NCBI RefSeq assembly: GCF_040790665.1
Contig: NZ_CP160849.1
Coordinates: forward strand, 2,319,501-2,383,500
Reading direction: 5' to 3'
Origin: Sulfitobacter pontiacus
Lineage (GTDB): Bacteria > Pseudomonadota > Alphaproteobacteria > Rhodobacterales > Rhodobacteraceae
DNA length: 64,000 bases
Each line of letters starts with the position of its first letter. The first letter of the stretch is position 1. Shown here in pieces: positions 35,009-42,821 of the stretch. A program made the position numbers and the translations under genes. Under the pieces are notes generated by a model. The model did no database searches, had not been told where the DNA came from, and was given only the letters and a program-made list of their open reading frames with translations.

Positions 35009-38000
35009 TTAATCAGAAAAGCTGGCCGCAAACGTGGCAGCGATGCGCTCACCCAAACGGGTTTCAATAAGATCCACCAACCCTTCAGGGTCAGACACGC
35101 CAGTTGGCGCAACGATGTGAATTCCACCGTTGATCTCTAGGCGGACATCCTGCGCTGACGATGCCGAACGTAATTCCTGAGCGGGTGCTGCAGCCGCCTG
35201 TGTCGCAACCCCGACAGACACTGCAGCCAAACTGGCAAGCCCAGCAGACCGAACACGCTGCGCACCTCGCGACACGCCTGAATCTTGACCAGTACCAAAA
35301 TGGGACATGAACGCAGACTTCGCCTGACCCACATTCAAAATGCCACCAGATACAGAAGGCACGAACCATTCGGATTTTGGCGTATGCTCGTTTACGCGAT
35401 AGGGCAAACCAGCACGCACCGAACCACCGAATGCCCGCGCACCAGCAGGCTTTGCAGTTGAACCAGAACCGGCACTTGCGCCCGGCATCGCCCGCAGCTG
35501 CGCAGACAAGCGCGCAACCTTTTCCAAAGCACGATCAATTGACGCGGCATTGATTTCAGGTGTTGCTTCAGTTCCATCCAAGACCTGCAGCGCACCTGTC
35601 AGCTGCGCTGCCGCTGCTTCAGCACTATCCAACCGATCTTCAGCGCGTCGAAGGTCAGCTTCAGCTGCATCCAGTCCACTCTGCGCCTGCACACGAAGCG
35701 GATTGATGATGCCGCTATTGAATTCCGGATTGGCATCAAGCGCAGCCTGCGCCGCCTCAACTTCCGAGCGATACGCTGCCGCCTCTTCACGCAGATGCGC
35801 TATGCGCTCGGGAGTCGGTAGATTGATTTCACCTTTGAACTGATGAACGGTATCTGCAGTAGCCCGGATGCCCGGATCATTAGGTAGCAACTCCGGGGAG
35901 ACTGGCGGCGACTTTCCATGCACCCATTCAAACGTGCGCTCATAACCCGCAATTAGATGGCTGATTCCGGGCGTGCTTCGAAATGCTTTATCTATTGACC
36001 GAACGTTTCCTTCCTGAAATTCCCTTAGGCCTTCGGGATTTTCAGGGACATTACGCATCGCAAGGAAGGTCATCGCCCCAGCGGAAAAGGCACCCCACCT
36101 AATGCGCGACAGGCTGCGTTGCATAATGGCGGATTGCCGCCCGACATGGGTGGTCAGGCGTGTGACTTCGGCAGACGCATTGCGGCGAAAGCCAGTGAAA
36201 CGTGCCAGCGCAGGCACAAAGCTTGGCAGAAGGGCGGCGGTCCACCGCAGCGGTACAATCAGCGATGAAAGCGCCAAGCGTCCAGCTAGCCTTGACCATG
36301 GAATCTTCGGGATAAACCGCGATGTCCACTGGAATGGGAATAGCAAACGGTTGATGGCGAAATGCCCTGCGAGACGCACCCACGGAATGCGCCCGATCAG
36401 ACTCGCACCCCAGCGGACAGGGGTCAGTAGGGAGGACAGCGCAAAACGCGGCAGACGACGCAGCGCACCAAAGCGGCCCGCTAAACTAGCAAGACCACCC
36501 CCCGCAAATATGGCGCGCGCGCCCAAGCCCACCAGACCAAAACGCAGAACCGCCATAGTTCCTGCTAGGCCAGCAAGGGCCGTCAGCACAAAGCCACCCG
36601 CGACTGCCATGGCACCAAGCGCAACTCCGCCCATCACCAGCGTCTTGGTCAGCTTTGGGTTTTCCTTCGTCCAATCCACCATATTGTCGAGGATAACCTG
36701 AGATTTCGACAGCAAATCGTTCAAAGGCGGCAAAACCACTTCACCGATGCTAGTGCCCAAGCGGGTGGTTTGGTTGCGCAAGAGCTGCATATTGTTTGCA
36801 GTGGTGCGCGAACGTTCAGCATATTCCGCTTCAGCGCTGCCAAGATATTGCGTTTCCTCAGCGACCAGCGCCAACATTTCCGGCATCAGCTGCATGTTGT
36901 TCATCAGCTTAGTAAGTTCGCGGGCTTCATCACCGAACAGGTCTGACATGACTGATGCACGCACGTGGTCAGGTAGTTCATTCAACCGACGCATGACATC
37001 CATAGTGGTGCCAACAGCGTCTTTCTGCATGGCGCGTGCTACAGCTTCAGAGCCAAGACCCAAACGCTGCATCGCCGCGCTTTGCCGGTCAGTTGCACTT
37101 TCACCGCGGACAAGCGCCCGCCCCATGTTCCGGAACGATGTTGCGGCAGTGTCAGCGCCCGCTCCAGCAGCAATCATCGAAGCACCAATGGCCAGCGTTT
37201 CCGTGCTGTCAAAGCCGAAATTAGAACCATCAGCACCAGCACGGTTCAAAAATTCCAGCGTCTGGTCAGCACGCGCTGCCGAATTGTTCGACAGGTGGTT
37301 CATCGCGTCGAACAAAGAACCAGTTTGGTCCAAGTCCAATGCCATGGCGGTCTTAATGCTGGCCATCGCATCGCCCGATTGACCAGCAGAAATATCAAAC
37401 GCCACACCAATTTTTGCGGCCATTTCCGCAAAGCGTGCCAATTCCTCCTGCGCCACCCCGGACTGACCACCAGCGGCAACGATTTCCGCCAGACCAGTTG
37501 CTGCAATCGGAATCCGCGTGGACATTTCCATGATGTCTTCAGACATCGCACGGAATGCCGCCGGGCTTTCAAAATCCACAACCTTGCGGACATCTGACAT
37601 GGCGCTTTCGAATTCGACCGCCTGCATAATTGGCGCAGACATGCCAGTCAGCATGCGCCGCCCGGTCTGCATTGAAGCATTGCCGACAAAGCTAAGGTTC
37701 GCAGCAGTAGCAAGCGACCGCTGCATTCTTTCGCGGCCTTCAGCAATACGGTCCTGCATTACCTTCAGGCGCTGCATCCGTTCAGCCTGACGTGCGAACT
37801 TGCCATTAGTGGCATCCAATGCACCGGCTAGACGGCGTTGCTCACCAGCAAGGTCAGACGTATTGACGCCTGCAGATTGCATTTGCCCCTGAAGGCCGCG
37901 CAGTTCTGCGCGATTGCGGCGATGCTTCTCTTCAAGTCGACCAGCCGCTGTACGCGCGCGATCAAATTCACGGCGCATTGCGGCTGTTGGGTTCTCGGTC

Positions 38001-38257
38001 GCGCGAATTGTCGCCAAAAGCTGGCGCGTCTTTTCATTCGCCCCATCCAACGCATCAGCAGACTTGCGAACCACCGCTTGCTGACGACGAAAGTCTTCGA
38101 TCAATCGAAGCGGGCCACGCATGTCCTGCATGCGACCCATTTCCGACCGGACCTTGGACGCAAAACGGCCAGTGACCCCTGTCATGTTACGAATTTCAGA
38201 CGAGTATTGGTCAATTGCCTTGATGACCAGTTCCGTTTTGATCCGCTTGTCTGCCAT
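35009..38257 (-). CDS. Phage tail tape measure protein
   Basis: 1082 aa from ATG at 38257 (MADKRIKTEL). The first ~200 residues are coiled coil; residues ~210-460 hold the conserved phage-tail MP domain (IPIAATGLAEIVAAGGQSG and NRAGADGSNFGFDSTETLA); hydrophobic segments follow around 545-620; the C-terminus again has helical heptads and a QDVRLEINGGIHIVAPTGV tail like P2 gpT. The protein sets tail length. AAGGTG lies upstream. No frameshift seen. Confidence 0.93.
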   Translation of the reverse strand: MADKRIKTELVIKAIDQYSSEIRNMTGVTGRFASKVRSEMGRMQDMRGPLRLIEDFRRQQAVVRKSADALDGANEKTRQLLATIRATENPTAAMRREFDRARTAAGRLEEKHRRNRAELRGLQGQMQSAGVNTSDLAGEQRRLAGALDATNGKFARQAERMQRLKVMQDRIAEGRERMQRSLATAANLSFVGNASMQTGRRMLTGMSAPIMQAVEFESAMSDVRKVVDFESPAAFRAMSEDIMEMSTRIPIAATGLAEIVAAGGQSGVAQEELARFAEMAAKIGVAFDISAGQSGDAMASIKTAMALDLDQTGSLFDAMNHLSNNSAARADQTLEFLNRAGADGSNFGFDSTETLAIGASMIAAGAGADTAATSFRNMGRALVRGESATDRQSAAMQRLGLGSEAVARAMQKDAVGTTMDVMRRLNELPDHVRASVMSDLFGDEARELTKLMNNMQLMPEMLALVAEETQYLGSAEAEYAERSRTTANNMQLLRNQTTRLGTSIGEVVLPPLNDLLSKSQVILDNMVDWTKENPKLTKTLVMGGVALGAMAVAGGFVLTALAGLAGTMAVLRFGLVGLGARAIFAGGGLASLAGRFGALRRLPRFALSSLLTPVRWGASLIGRIPWVRLAGHFAINRLLFPFQWTSRFIPKIPWSRLAGRLALSSLIVPLRWTAALLPSFVPALARFTGFRRNASAEVTRLTTHVGRQSAIMQRSLSRIRWGAFSAGAMTFLAMRNVPENPEGLREFQEGNVRSIDKAFRSTPGISHLIAGYERTFEWVHGKSPPVSPELLPNDPGIRATADTVHQFKGEINLPTPERIAHLREEAAAYRSEVEAAQAALDANPEFNSGIINPLRVQAQSGLDAAEADLRRAEDRLDSAEAAAAQLTGALQVLDGTEATPEINAASIDRALEKVARLSAQLRAMPGASAGSGSTAKPAGARAFGGSVRAGLPYRVNEHTPKSEWFVPSVSGGILNVGQAKSAFMSHFGTGQDSGVSRGAQRVRSAGLASLAAVSVGVATQAAAAPAQELRSASSAQDVRLEINGGIHIVAPTGVSDPEGLVDLIETRLGERIAATFAASFSD

Positions 38258-38270
38258 GTCGCTACACACC

Positions 38271-38299
38271 TTGAAGTTGTAGGGTAATATGCCTATATT
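38271..38299 (+). promoter_or_regulatory. Promoter of the small plus-strand gene
   Basis: TTGAAG (38271-38276), a 17-bp spacer, then TATATT (38294-38299). The following ATG at 38306 is 7 bases after the -10 box, where transcription would start, and has no ribosome site. This is a sigma-70-like promoter feeding an apparently leaderless message. Confidence 0.6.
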
Positions 38300-38305
38300 T
38301 ATGGC

Positions 38306-38524
38306 ATGGATATTTTTTCGATGTTTTTTGCTATTGTGATGATAGCTGTCGCCATCGCCGCGACGGTTGTATTGGGCGTCTATGCAGGAGGGGTATGGGG
38401 CGCAGGCGCATTCGCGCTGCTACTGTTTATCCTATACCGGTCCTTCACCCATCAAAGCGGCCCCGACCGTGCAAACGACCGGGGCACGCTGAATGCTTTT
38501 CAGCAGTCACTGGCGGACGACTGA
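38306..38524 (+). CDS. 72-aa membrane protein, candidate phage moron
   Basis: Unrecognised. Lies on the plus strand in the gap between the tape measure start and the gpE' end, against the direction of all tail genes. Two or one long hydrophobic segments (MFFAIVMIAVAIAATVVLGV and GAGAFALLLFILYRSF, approximate), then a polar tail HQSGPDRANDRGTLNAFQQS. Its own promoter precedes it by a few bases and the message looks leaderless. This fits a gene expressed in the lysogen; the function is unknown. Confidence 0.55.
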   Translation: MDIFSMFFAIVMIAVAIAATVVLGVYAGGVWGAGAFALLLFILYRSFTHQSGPDRANDRGTLNAFQQSLADD

Positions 38525-38526
38525 AG

Positions 38527-39044
38527 CTATTCAAATTTCAGCCGCGTTGAATCCCACACCTTCTGTGCAGTTTCATGCCAACTGTTGAAATCTGACATCT
38601 TCATCGACAAGACCTGCGGCAATGGTGTCGAAAACACTGATGCCACAAATCCGGCGGCAAAGCGCAGGTCTTCTGCTACTTTGCCGGGGGTTCGTTTCCC
38701 GAACCAGCACCTTCACCTTTGCCTTCCTTGAACCCTAAGATGGCTTCAGCTGCAGCGTTGACGGCTTCAAGGTCCGAGTCCTTGATTTTGCCAACCACGG
38801 CCTCAGAGACACCCGACAGACGGGCCAGCCAGAAGCGGTTCACCTTCGCGGCCGTGATAGGCGAATGCACGGCCAGTTCAGAACCATCTGACTGCTTTAC
38901 CATCTTCGGTTTCGGAAAGGACGCTTCCAGTTCCGCATAAGCGATTTGGGCGTCAAGGTCAGGCTCATCGAACGCAAGCTTGTCATAGGTCTGCTCATTG
39001 ACCACGACGGGCCGCGTCAGCTTCACTTCAATTGGTAAATCCAT
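38527..39044 (-). CDS. gpE-gpE' tail assembly chaperone made by -1 frameshift
   Basis: The zero frame is the 122-aa gpE-like protein ending at 38676 (...GSGNEPPAK). In that frame TC-G-GGA-AAC gives the slippery heptamer G GGA AAC at 38694-38700. A -1 shift there continues without a stop to TAG at 38527-38529, adding residues that read VAEDLRFAAGFVASVFSTPL and later SWHETAQKVWDSTRLKFE. P2 makes E and E+E' this way and lambda makes G and GT at GGGAAAG. The extension has the small acidic/aromatic character of GpE' proteins. It lies between tube and tape measure genes, the expected place. Confidence 0.8.
38676..39044 (-). CDS. gpE-like tail assembly protein (zero-frame product)
   Basis: 122 aa, phage tail assembly chaperone family: begins LPIEVKLTRPVVVNEQTYDK, contains SPITAAKVNRFWLARLSGVS and ends in a Gly/Glu/Lys-rich tail that includes the frameshift site. 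It helps wrap the tape measure during tail assembly and is absent from the mature tail. It follows the tube gene by 12 bp. Confidence 0.82.
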   Translation of the reverse strand: MDLPIEVKLTRPVVVNEQTYDKLAFDEPDLDAQIAYAELEASFPKPKMVKQSDGSELAVHSPITAAKVNRFWLARLSGVSEAVVGKIKDSDLEAVNAAAEAILGFKEGKGEGAGSGNEPPAK

Positions 39045-39056
39045 CTGCGCAGCCCC

Positions 39057-39566
39057 TTAGTTCAGCATCAGGGCTGAACGGATGTCAGAAGTCTGCGACT
39101 GACCACCCACAGAAACATTGAAGTCATCCGCTTCGATCATTTCAGAACCGCCAATTTCCAGCTTCAGATATTCCCACACGAACGTGTAGTCAGTTTCCGC
39201 TTTGTCGCCAGCTTTCCAGCTGCCAAAATCAGCTTCTTTCAGAAAGCCGCGCAGATAGCAGGTCGCGTTCGAAACCGTGCCATCTTCATCCACCAGCGCG
39301 CCTGTAATCATAAGCGTGTCGGTGGTACCCTGCATGCCGTTGATGGCAGCGACGGTTGCCGGGTCCAAAGCGGTCATTTTGAACTTGGCGTTTTCGCGCT
39401 CATAGCCTTGGCGAATTTCACGCTCCATCACCATGCCTGCGTTGCGGATTTTGTCGGTCTTCACCTTGAAGGGGGGAATGGTCATTTCTGACGCTTGGCC
39501 AACCTTCACGTCTTCGTTCAGCCACATCGCACAATCGCGAAGCAGGAATGCCGGGGTCGATTTCAT
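39057..39566 (-). CDS. Phage major tail tube protein (P2 FII-like)
   Basis: 169 aa. The N-terminus FLLRDCAMWLNEDVKVGQAS and the following segment TIPPFKVKTDKIRNAGM match the contractile-tail tube family, and it ends DFNVSVGGQSQTSDIRSALMLN. It polymerises into the inner tube inside the sheath. GGAGATATGATATG lies at its start. Confidence 0.88.
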   Translation of the reverse strand: MKSTPAFLLRDCAMWLNEDVKVGQASEMTIPPFKVKTDKIRNAGMVMEREIRQGYERENAKFKMTALDPATVAAINGMQGTTDTLMITGALVDEDGTVSNATCYLRGFLKEADFGSWKAGDKAETDYTFVWEYLKLEIGGSEMIEADDFNVSVGGQSQTSDIRSALMLN

Positions 39567-39594
39567 ATCATATCTCCTGAATGGGCCATTTATC

Positions 39595-39633
39595 TGATGG
39601 CATCAGTGCAGATGCACTGGTGGTGCATCTGCA
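39595..39633. repeat. Palindrome plus hairpin between sheath and tube genes
   Basis: A perfect 12-bp palindrome CTGATGCATCAG (39595-39606) adjoins an 11-bp perfect stem TGCAGATGCAC (39607-39617) / GTGCATCTGCA (39623-39633) with a 5-nt loop. No T-run on the minus strand, so possibly mRNA processing or differential expression of tube versus sheath. Confidence 0.45.
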
Positions 39634-39658
39634 TCATGGGTTCGCGGATTGACTGGAC

Positions 39659-40008
39659 TTAGGCTGCGGCCTGAAGCGCCGCTTTGGTCAAATCCAGATA
39701 GTATTCGATGTTGCGGTGCGCGATGAAGCGGATGTCTTCCATCGGTGCAGGCGGTTCGAAATCAAGCGACAGCGTGATGCGACCGGAAGCCAGGGCAATC
39801 GGTTCGTTCAGGTCTTGGTCTAGCCAGACACGGCCCCCGATGATTGCACCTTCAGCAACGAAGGTCCGCATGGCGGCATTGCCTGACTCGATCATCAATT
39901 TGACGTTCGCTGCCGAAAACGGTTTGTCCACGAATTCAAAGTAAGCCTTTTCGATGGCTTCATTGATGAAGTCTGCCGTGCGGCGAACTGCGAGGAACAC
40001 CCACAGGT
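39659..40008 (-). pseudogene. Tail sheath protein, C-terminal remnant
   Basis: About 117 codons of the sheath frame remain (DDLWVFLAVRRTADFINEAI, then FVDKPFSAANVKLMIESGNA, then a NIEYYLDLTKAALQAAA end), matching the conserved C-terminal domain of P2 FI-type contractile sheaths, which are normally about 390-480 aa. At 40009-40014 the sequence passes into the dusA 5' remnant, in a different frame. The rest of the sheath gene is absent, so the contractile tail cannot be made from this locus. Confidence 0.85.
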
Positions 40009-40065
40009 CATCATCGGGGCGACCGAAAGCCGTGCGGCGCGGGTGAGATCGGATCTATGTCCCAT
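40009..40065 (-). pseudogene. dusA: Displaced original 5' end of dusA
   Basis: On the minus strand, ATG at 40065 opens 19 codons that read MGHRSDLTRAARLSVAPMM and then run out of dusA into phage DNA. RLSVAPMM is identical to residues 27-34 of the current DusA, encoded with six synonymous differences. This is the host half of the original prophage right junction. It is cut at ATGATG, short of MDWTDRH, so attR itself is missing. Confidence 0.82.
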
Positions 40066-40351
40066 GATGGTCTAAGCCTTATCGTCTATCGAGCTGGAAA
40101 TATGGGGGTTCGGGAGGGTCAATGCTATAGCGGGGCGGGCATGGCAAGGGGCAGGGGGCCGATATCACGCGCCCGTTGTTTGCCTAAATCCGCGGCATTG
40201 GGCCGGAATGTGCCGGGCTTGATACGTTTATTACCCTGATTTTGCCCAAATACTGCCATATCTTAACACTTATATCACACTGTCGGAGCCAAACTACCGA
40301 CAGGCGACCGAGAATCGAATCGACCGGCGCACAAATTGAACGACCCGAGAG
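40066..40351. promoter_or_regulatory. Former dusA promoter region
   Basis: Intergenic 286 bp between the dusA remnant (-) and the 72-aa gene (+). By position it should contain the original dusA promoter on the minus strand, now orphaned by the prophage. No hexamers convincing enough to place are seen; no RNA gene recognised. Confidence 0.35.
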
Positions 40352-40570
40352 ATGGCAGAGATGAACATGACAGATACAGCGCAAGACCCGCAGACCAATA
40401 TCCTTCGCTTCGTGCCCGCAGCAGCAACATGGCAATGCGTGACCGTGGCGCAGCATTTTGGGGCGACCCCCGTGGTGCCAGCGGCGAATGACAATTACGC
40501 CCCGCAAGATCACGAAGGGGCCCAGACCAGCAGCGAAATGCTTGATTTTCTGTACCGCGTGGCCCGCTGA
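40352..40570 (+). CDS. Small hypothetical protein, 72 aa
   Basis: Not recognised. Reads NILRFVPAAATWQCVTVAQH in the middle and ends SSEMLDFLYRVAR; mildly acidic, no membrane segment. Three in-frame ATGs (40352, 40361, 40367) are possible starts and none has a decisive ribosome site. Composition matches the host genes, so it is likely a native gene outside the prophage. Confidence 0.5.
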   Translation: MAEMNMTDTAQDPQTNILRFVPAAATWQCVTVAQHFGATPVVPAANDNYAPQDHEGAQTSSEMLDFLYRVAR

Positions 40571-40601
40571 ATCCTCATCAACGTTAAGCCGGTTCCCCAG
40601 A

Positions 40602-40844
40602 TCAGCCGGTGCTGTCACGCTTGAGCCGCGCAGAACGGCCCCCCCGCCGCTTCGTCAACGCACCCGCTCGCGATGGTAGCTCTGCCATGATGCTGCGGCG
40701 CTCTTCGGGGGTCATACGCGACCACGCGCCGATCTCGTCAATGGATCGGTAACAGCCTGTGCACAGGCGCGTTTCGGGATGCACCACGCAAAGTTTCACG
40801 CAGGGGCTTTCGACTTCGTTCCGCTTCCAGATCTCGTCACTCAT
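40602..40844 (-). CDS. DUF1289 protein
   Basis: 80 aa. Cysteine pattern SPCVKLCVVHPETRLCTGCYR followed by SIDEIGAWSRMTPEERR is the DUF1289 signature, a small probable metal-binding protein of unknown function. A basic C-terminal tail follows (TKRRGGRSARLKRD). It lies 34 bp downstream of ruvX on the same strand. Confidence 0.85.
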   Translation of the reverse strand: MSDEIWKRNEVESPCVKLCVVHPETRLCTGCYRSIDEIGAWSRMTPEERRSIMAELPSRAGALTKRRGGRSARLKRDSTG

Positions 40845-40878
40845 CGCTTTATCCTCGCGCTGTCGCGCTTATGGGGCC

Positions 40879-41364
40879 TCAATCCGACGCGCCCTGTGCC
40901 TTGATCACACGCAAACGGTCCAGCACCCCTTGCAGAATATAGCCCGCAGCCACGTGGTCGATCACCTCGGCGCGGCGGCGACGCGATGTATCGGCCTCCA
41001 GCAGCGCACGTTCCGCGGCGACCGTGCTCAGCCGTTCATCCCAGAACCCGATGGGAATATCTCCCAGCCGGTCAAAGTTCCGCGCAAAGGCCCGTGTCGA
41101 CTGGCAGCGCGCGCCTTCCGATCCGTCCATATTGCGCGGCAGGCCCAGCACCACCCCGCCGATCCCGCGGGCGGCAATGATCTCTGACAGGCGGGCGGCA
41201 TCAACCCCGAATTTCTTGCGGCGCACCGTTTCCAGCGGGGTGGCGATGGACAGAAAACTGTCGCTGACCGCAACGCCGATGGTCTTTTCCCCAAGGTCCA
41301 GCCCGATCAACGCCTGCATCGGGGGCAGGGCGGCGGCGAAATCTGATATGTCGTCATAGATCAT
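40879..41364 (-). CDS. ruvX: Putative pre-16S rRNA nuclease / Holliday junction resolvase YqgF
   Basis: 161 aa, RNase H-like YqgF fold: LIGLDLGEKTIGVAVSD (first catalytic Asp), VLGLPRNMDGSEG, FWDERLSTVAAE (Glu) and a C-terminal DHVAAGYILQGVLD (Asp). In E. coli the enzyme matures the 5' end of 16S rRNA. It overlaps ccmI by 4 bp, so the two are coupled. Confidence 0.92.
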   Translation of the reverse strand: MIYDDISDFAAALPPMQALIGLDLGEKTIGVAVSDSFLSIATPLETVRRKKFGVDAARLSEIIAARGIGGVVLGLPRNMDGSEGARCQSTRAFARNFDRLGDIPIGFWDERLSTVAAERALLEADTSRRRRAEVIDHVAAGYILQGVLDRLRVIKAQGASD

Positions 41365-42587
41365 TCGGTCACCCCGGCGCGTTCGCCCGCGCGTTGAATA
41401 TCATCCATCGCGGCGGGGTCATCGGCAAAGACCTCTACCGCATTCTCGAAAATCGCCCGCGCCCGTGCCGTTTCCCCCAGCACGCCAAGCGACGTGATCA
41501 ACCGCGCCCAATCCTCGACCGGCCCGCCCTGGCTGGCAAGCCGCGACGACAGGCTTTCGACCATGCCGCCGATCATCTCCATCCGTTCGGCAGGGGTCAT
41601 ATCCTGCGCCGCGTCGATATCTCCGGCCGAGGGGCCGCGCAGCGCGCCGCTACCAATTTCGGGCACGGTATAGTCCACACCGGCCATCGTGGCGATTGGG
41701 GTGATCTGCGCCAGGATTGGCGCGATCCACGGGGCATCTTCGGGGCCGCGGCGCAGCAACCCGTCCCACATGCGGAACGCCAGATCAGGGCGCCCGGTTT
41801 GCACCAGCATCAGCCCCCAATAATACCGCGCCGTGCCGTTTTCGACATCACGGGTCAGCACCGCGCGCAACACCGCCTCGGCTTCGGGCGAGACATAGCC
41901 CCCTGCCGCCATCACCAGCAGCTCCGCATAGCCCGACACATCGTCAATCGAGGCATCCGCCCCCTTGAGGCGCACCACCTTGCCCTGCGCGGCGGCGGCG
42001 GCGGCATAGTTGCCAACGCGCGCCTCGTTCTGGGCCAGCAGGACATGGCCCTGCACATCATCGGGCCGCGCGGCAACCGTTTCGCGCAGGCGGGTCAGCA
42101 GCGCTTCATATTCGGGGCTGAGCTCGGGCGGCAAATCGGCGGCGGGCAGCTCTGCCTCGGCGGTGGCCTGATCGGGTCGGTTCCGGCGCATGTCTTCGGC
42201 CCGCGCGATACGGTCCTGCAATGCCAGATCCCCATAGCCCGGCGCACCCAACTGCCAGTAGAGCCCAAGGCTCCCGCCCAGCAAGACCAGCGCGATCACC
42301 ACGATGACGATAGGCGACGGCGTGCCACTTGCGGCGGGAGTATTTTGTCCGGCAGCATCCGCGGCCAGAATACGGCGCGAGATTTCGGTGCGCACGCGGA
42401 TGGCGTCGGCTTCGGGCAACACCCCGCGCGCGACATCGCGTTCAACCTCGGCCAGCTGGTCGCGATAGACCTGCACATCATGGGCGGCACCGGTCTCGGC
42501 TGGCGCGCTGGCCCCACGGGTCAGGGCACGCGCCAGCAACACGGTCACAAGGGCGGCACCGGCGGCGGCGATGATCCAGAAACTCAT
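41361..42587 (-). CDS. ccmI: CcmI, cytochrome c biogenesis protein
   Basis: 408 aa. Two membrane segments (about 2-20 and 92-112) flank a cytosolic leucine-zipper-like part with the family start VYRDQLAEVERDVARGVLPEAD; the C-terminal half is a periplasmic TPR domain (VLLAQNEARVGNYAAAAAAQG). CcmI hands apocytochrome c to the haem lyase CcmFH. It stands apart from other ccm genes here, with ruvX and DUF1289 downstream. Confidence 0.9.
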   Translation of the reverse strand: MSFWIIAAAGAALVTVLLARALTRGASAPAETGAAHDVQVYRDQLAEVERDVARGVLPEADAIRVRTEISRRILAADAAGQNTPAASGTPSPIVIVVIALVLLGGSLGLYWQLGAPGYGDLALQDRIARAEDMRRNRPDQATAEAELPAADLPPELSPEYEALLTRLRETVAARPDDVQGHVLLAQNEARVGNYAAAAAAQGKVVRLKGADASIDDVSGYAELLVMAAGGYVSPEAEAVLRAVLTRDVENGTARYYWGLMLVQTGRPDLAFRMWDGLLRRGPEDAPWIAPILAQITPIATMAGVDYTVPEIGSGALRGPSAGDIDAAQDMTPAERMEMIGGMVESLSSRLASQGGPVEDWARLITSLGVLGETARARAIFENAVEVFADDPAAMDDIQRAGERAGVTE

Positions 42588-42821
42588 AAAGATGCGGTCC
42601 AGTAATTATAGGTGCTGCACACCTAACCGCTGCGGCGACCTGACAAAAGAGGCCATATTGCTGCACCTTGTCGCGGCGGCGGCTTGGGTTTTGCCAGATT
42701 GCGGCGGATGTCGTAAAACTGTTAAGGAATGCCGCGCCGGGTATCCTCTTTTTCGCCCGAAGACCCAGAAAGAAGCCAAGCCTACGCCACGGCGTACGAA
42801 TCTTTGCCGGAGACCGCTTTC
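42588..42821. promoter_or_regulatory. Divergent control region ccmI / soxBDAG
   Basis: A 17-bp inverted repeat TAGGTG-ctgca-CACCTA lies at 42609-42625, just upstream of ccmI. Otherwise 234 bp with no RNA gene that I recognise. The sox promoter should be in the right half; no regulator gene is adjacent. Confidence 0.4.

Noticed and set aside
29000-40014. The contractile tail genes might be a tailocin (phage-derived bacteriocin).
   Set aside because: Baseplate and fibre genes and most of the sheath are missing, while integrase, tape measure and lysis genes remain. This is a truncated prophage, not a working particle locus.
30000-40014. Could the tail genes belong to the Rhodobacterales gene transfer agent?
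   Set aside because: The GTA has a siphovirus-like tail. Sheath, tube FII, gpU, gpX and gpD here are P2-like contractile components, with an integrase.
40061-40070. CCCATGATGG matches the dusA core CCATCATGGG (25127-25136) and could be taken for an attachment repeat.
   Set aside because: The two copies are inverted relative to each other, whereas integrated attL/attR cores must be direct repeats. The directly oriented RLSVAPMM copies at 25128-25151 and 40009-40032 explain the site better.
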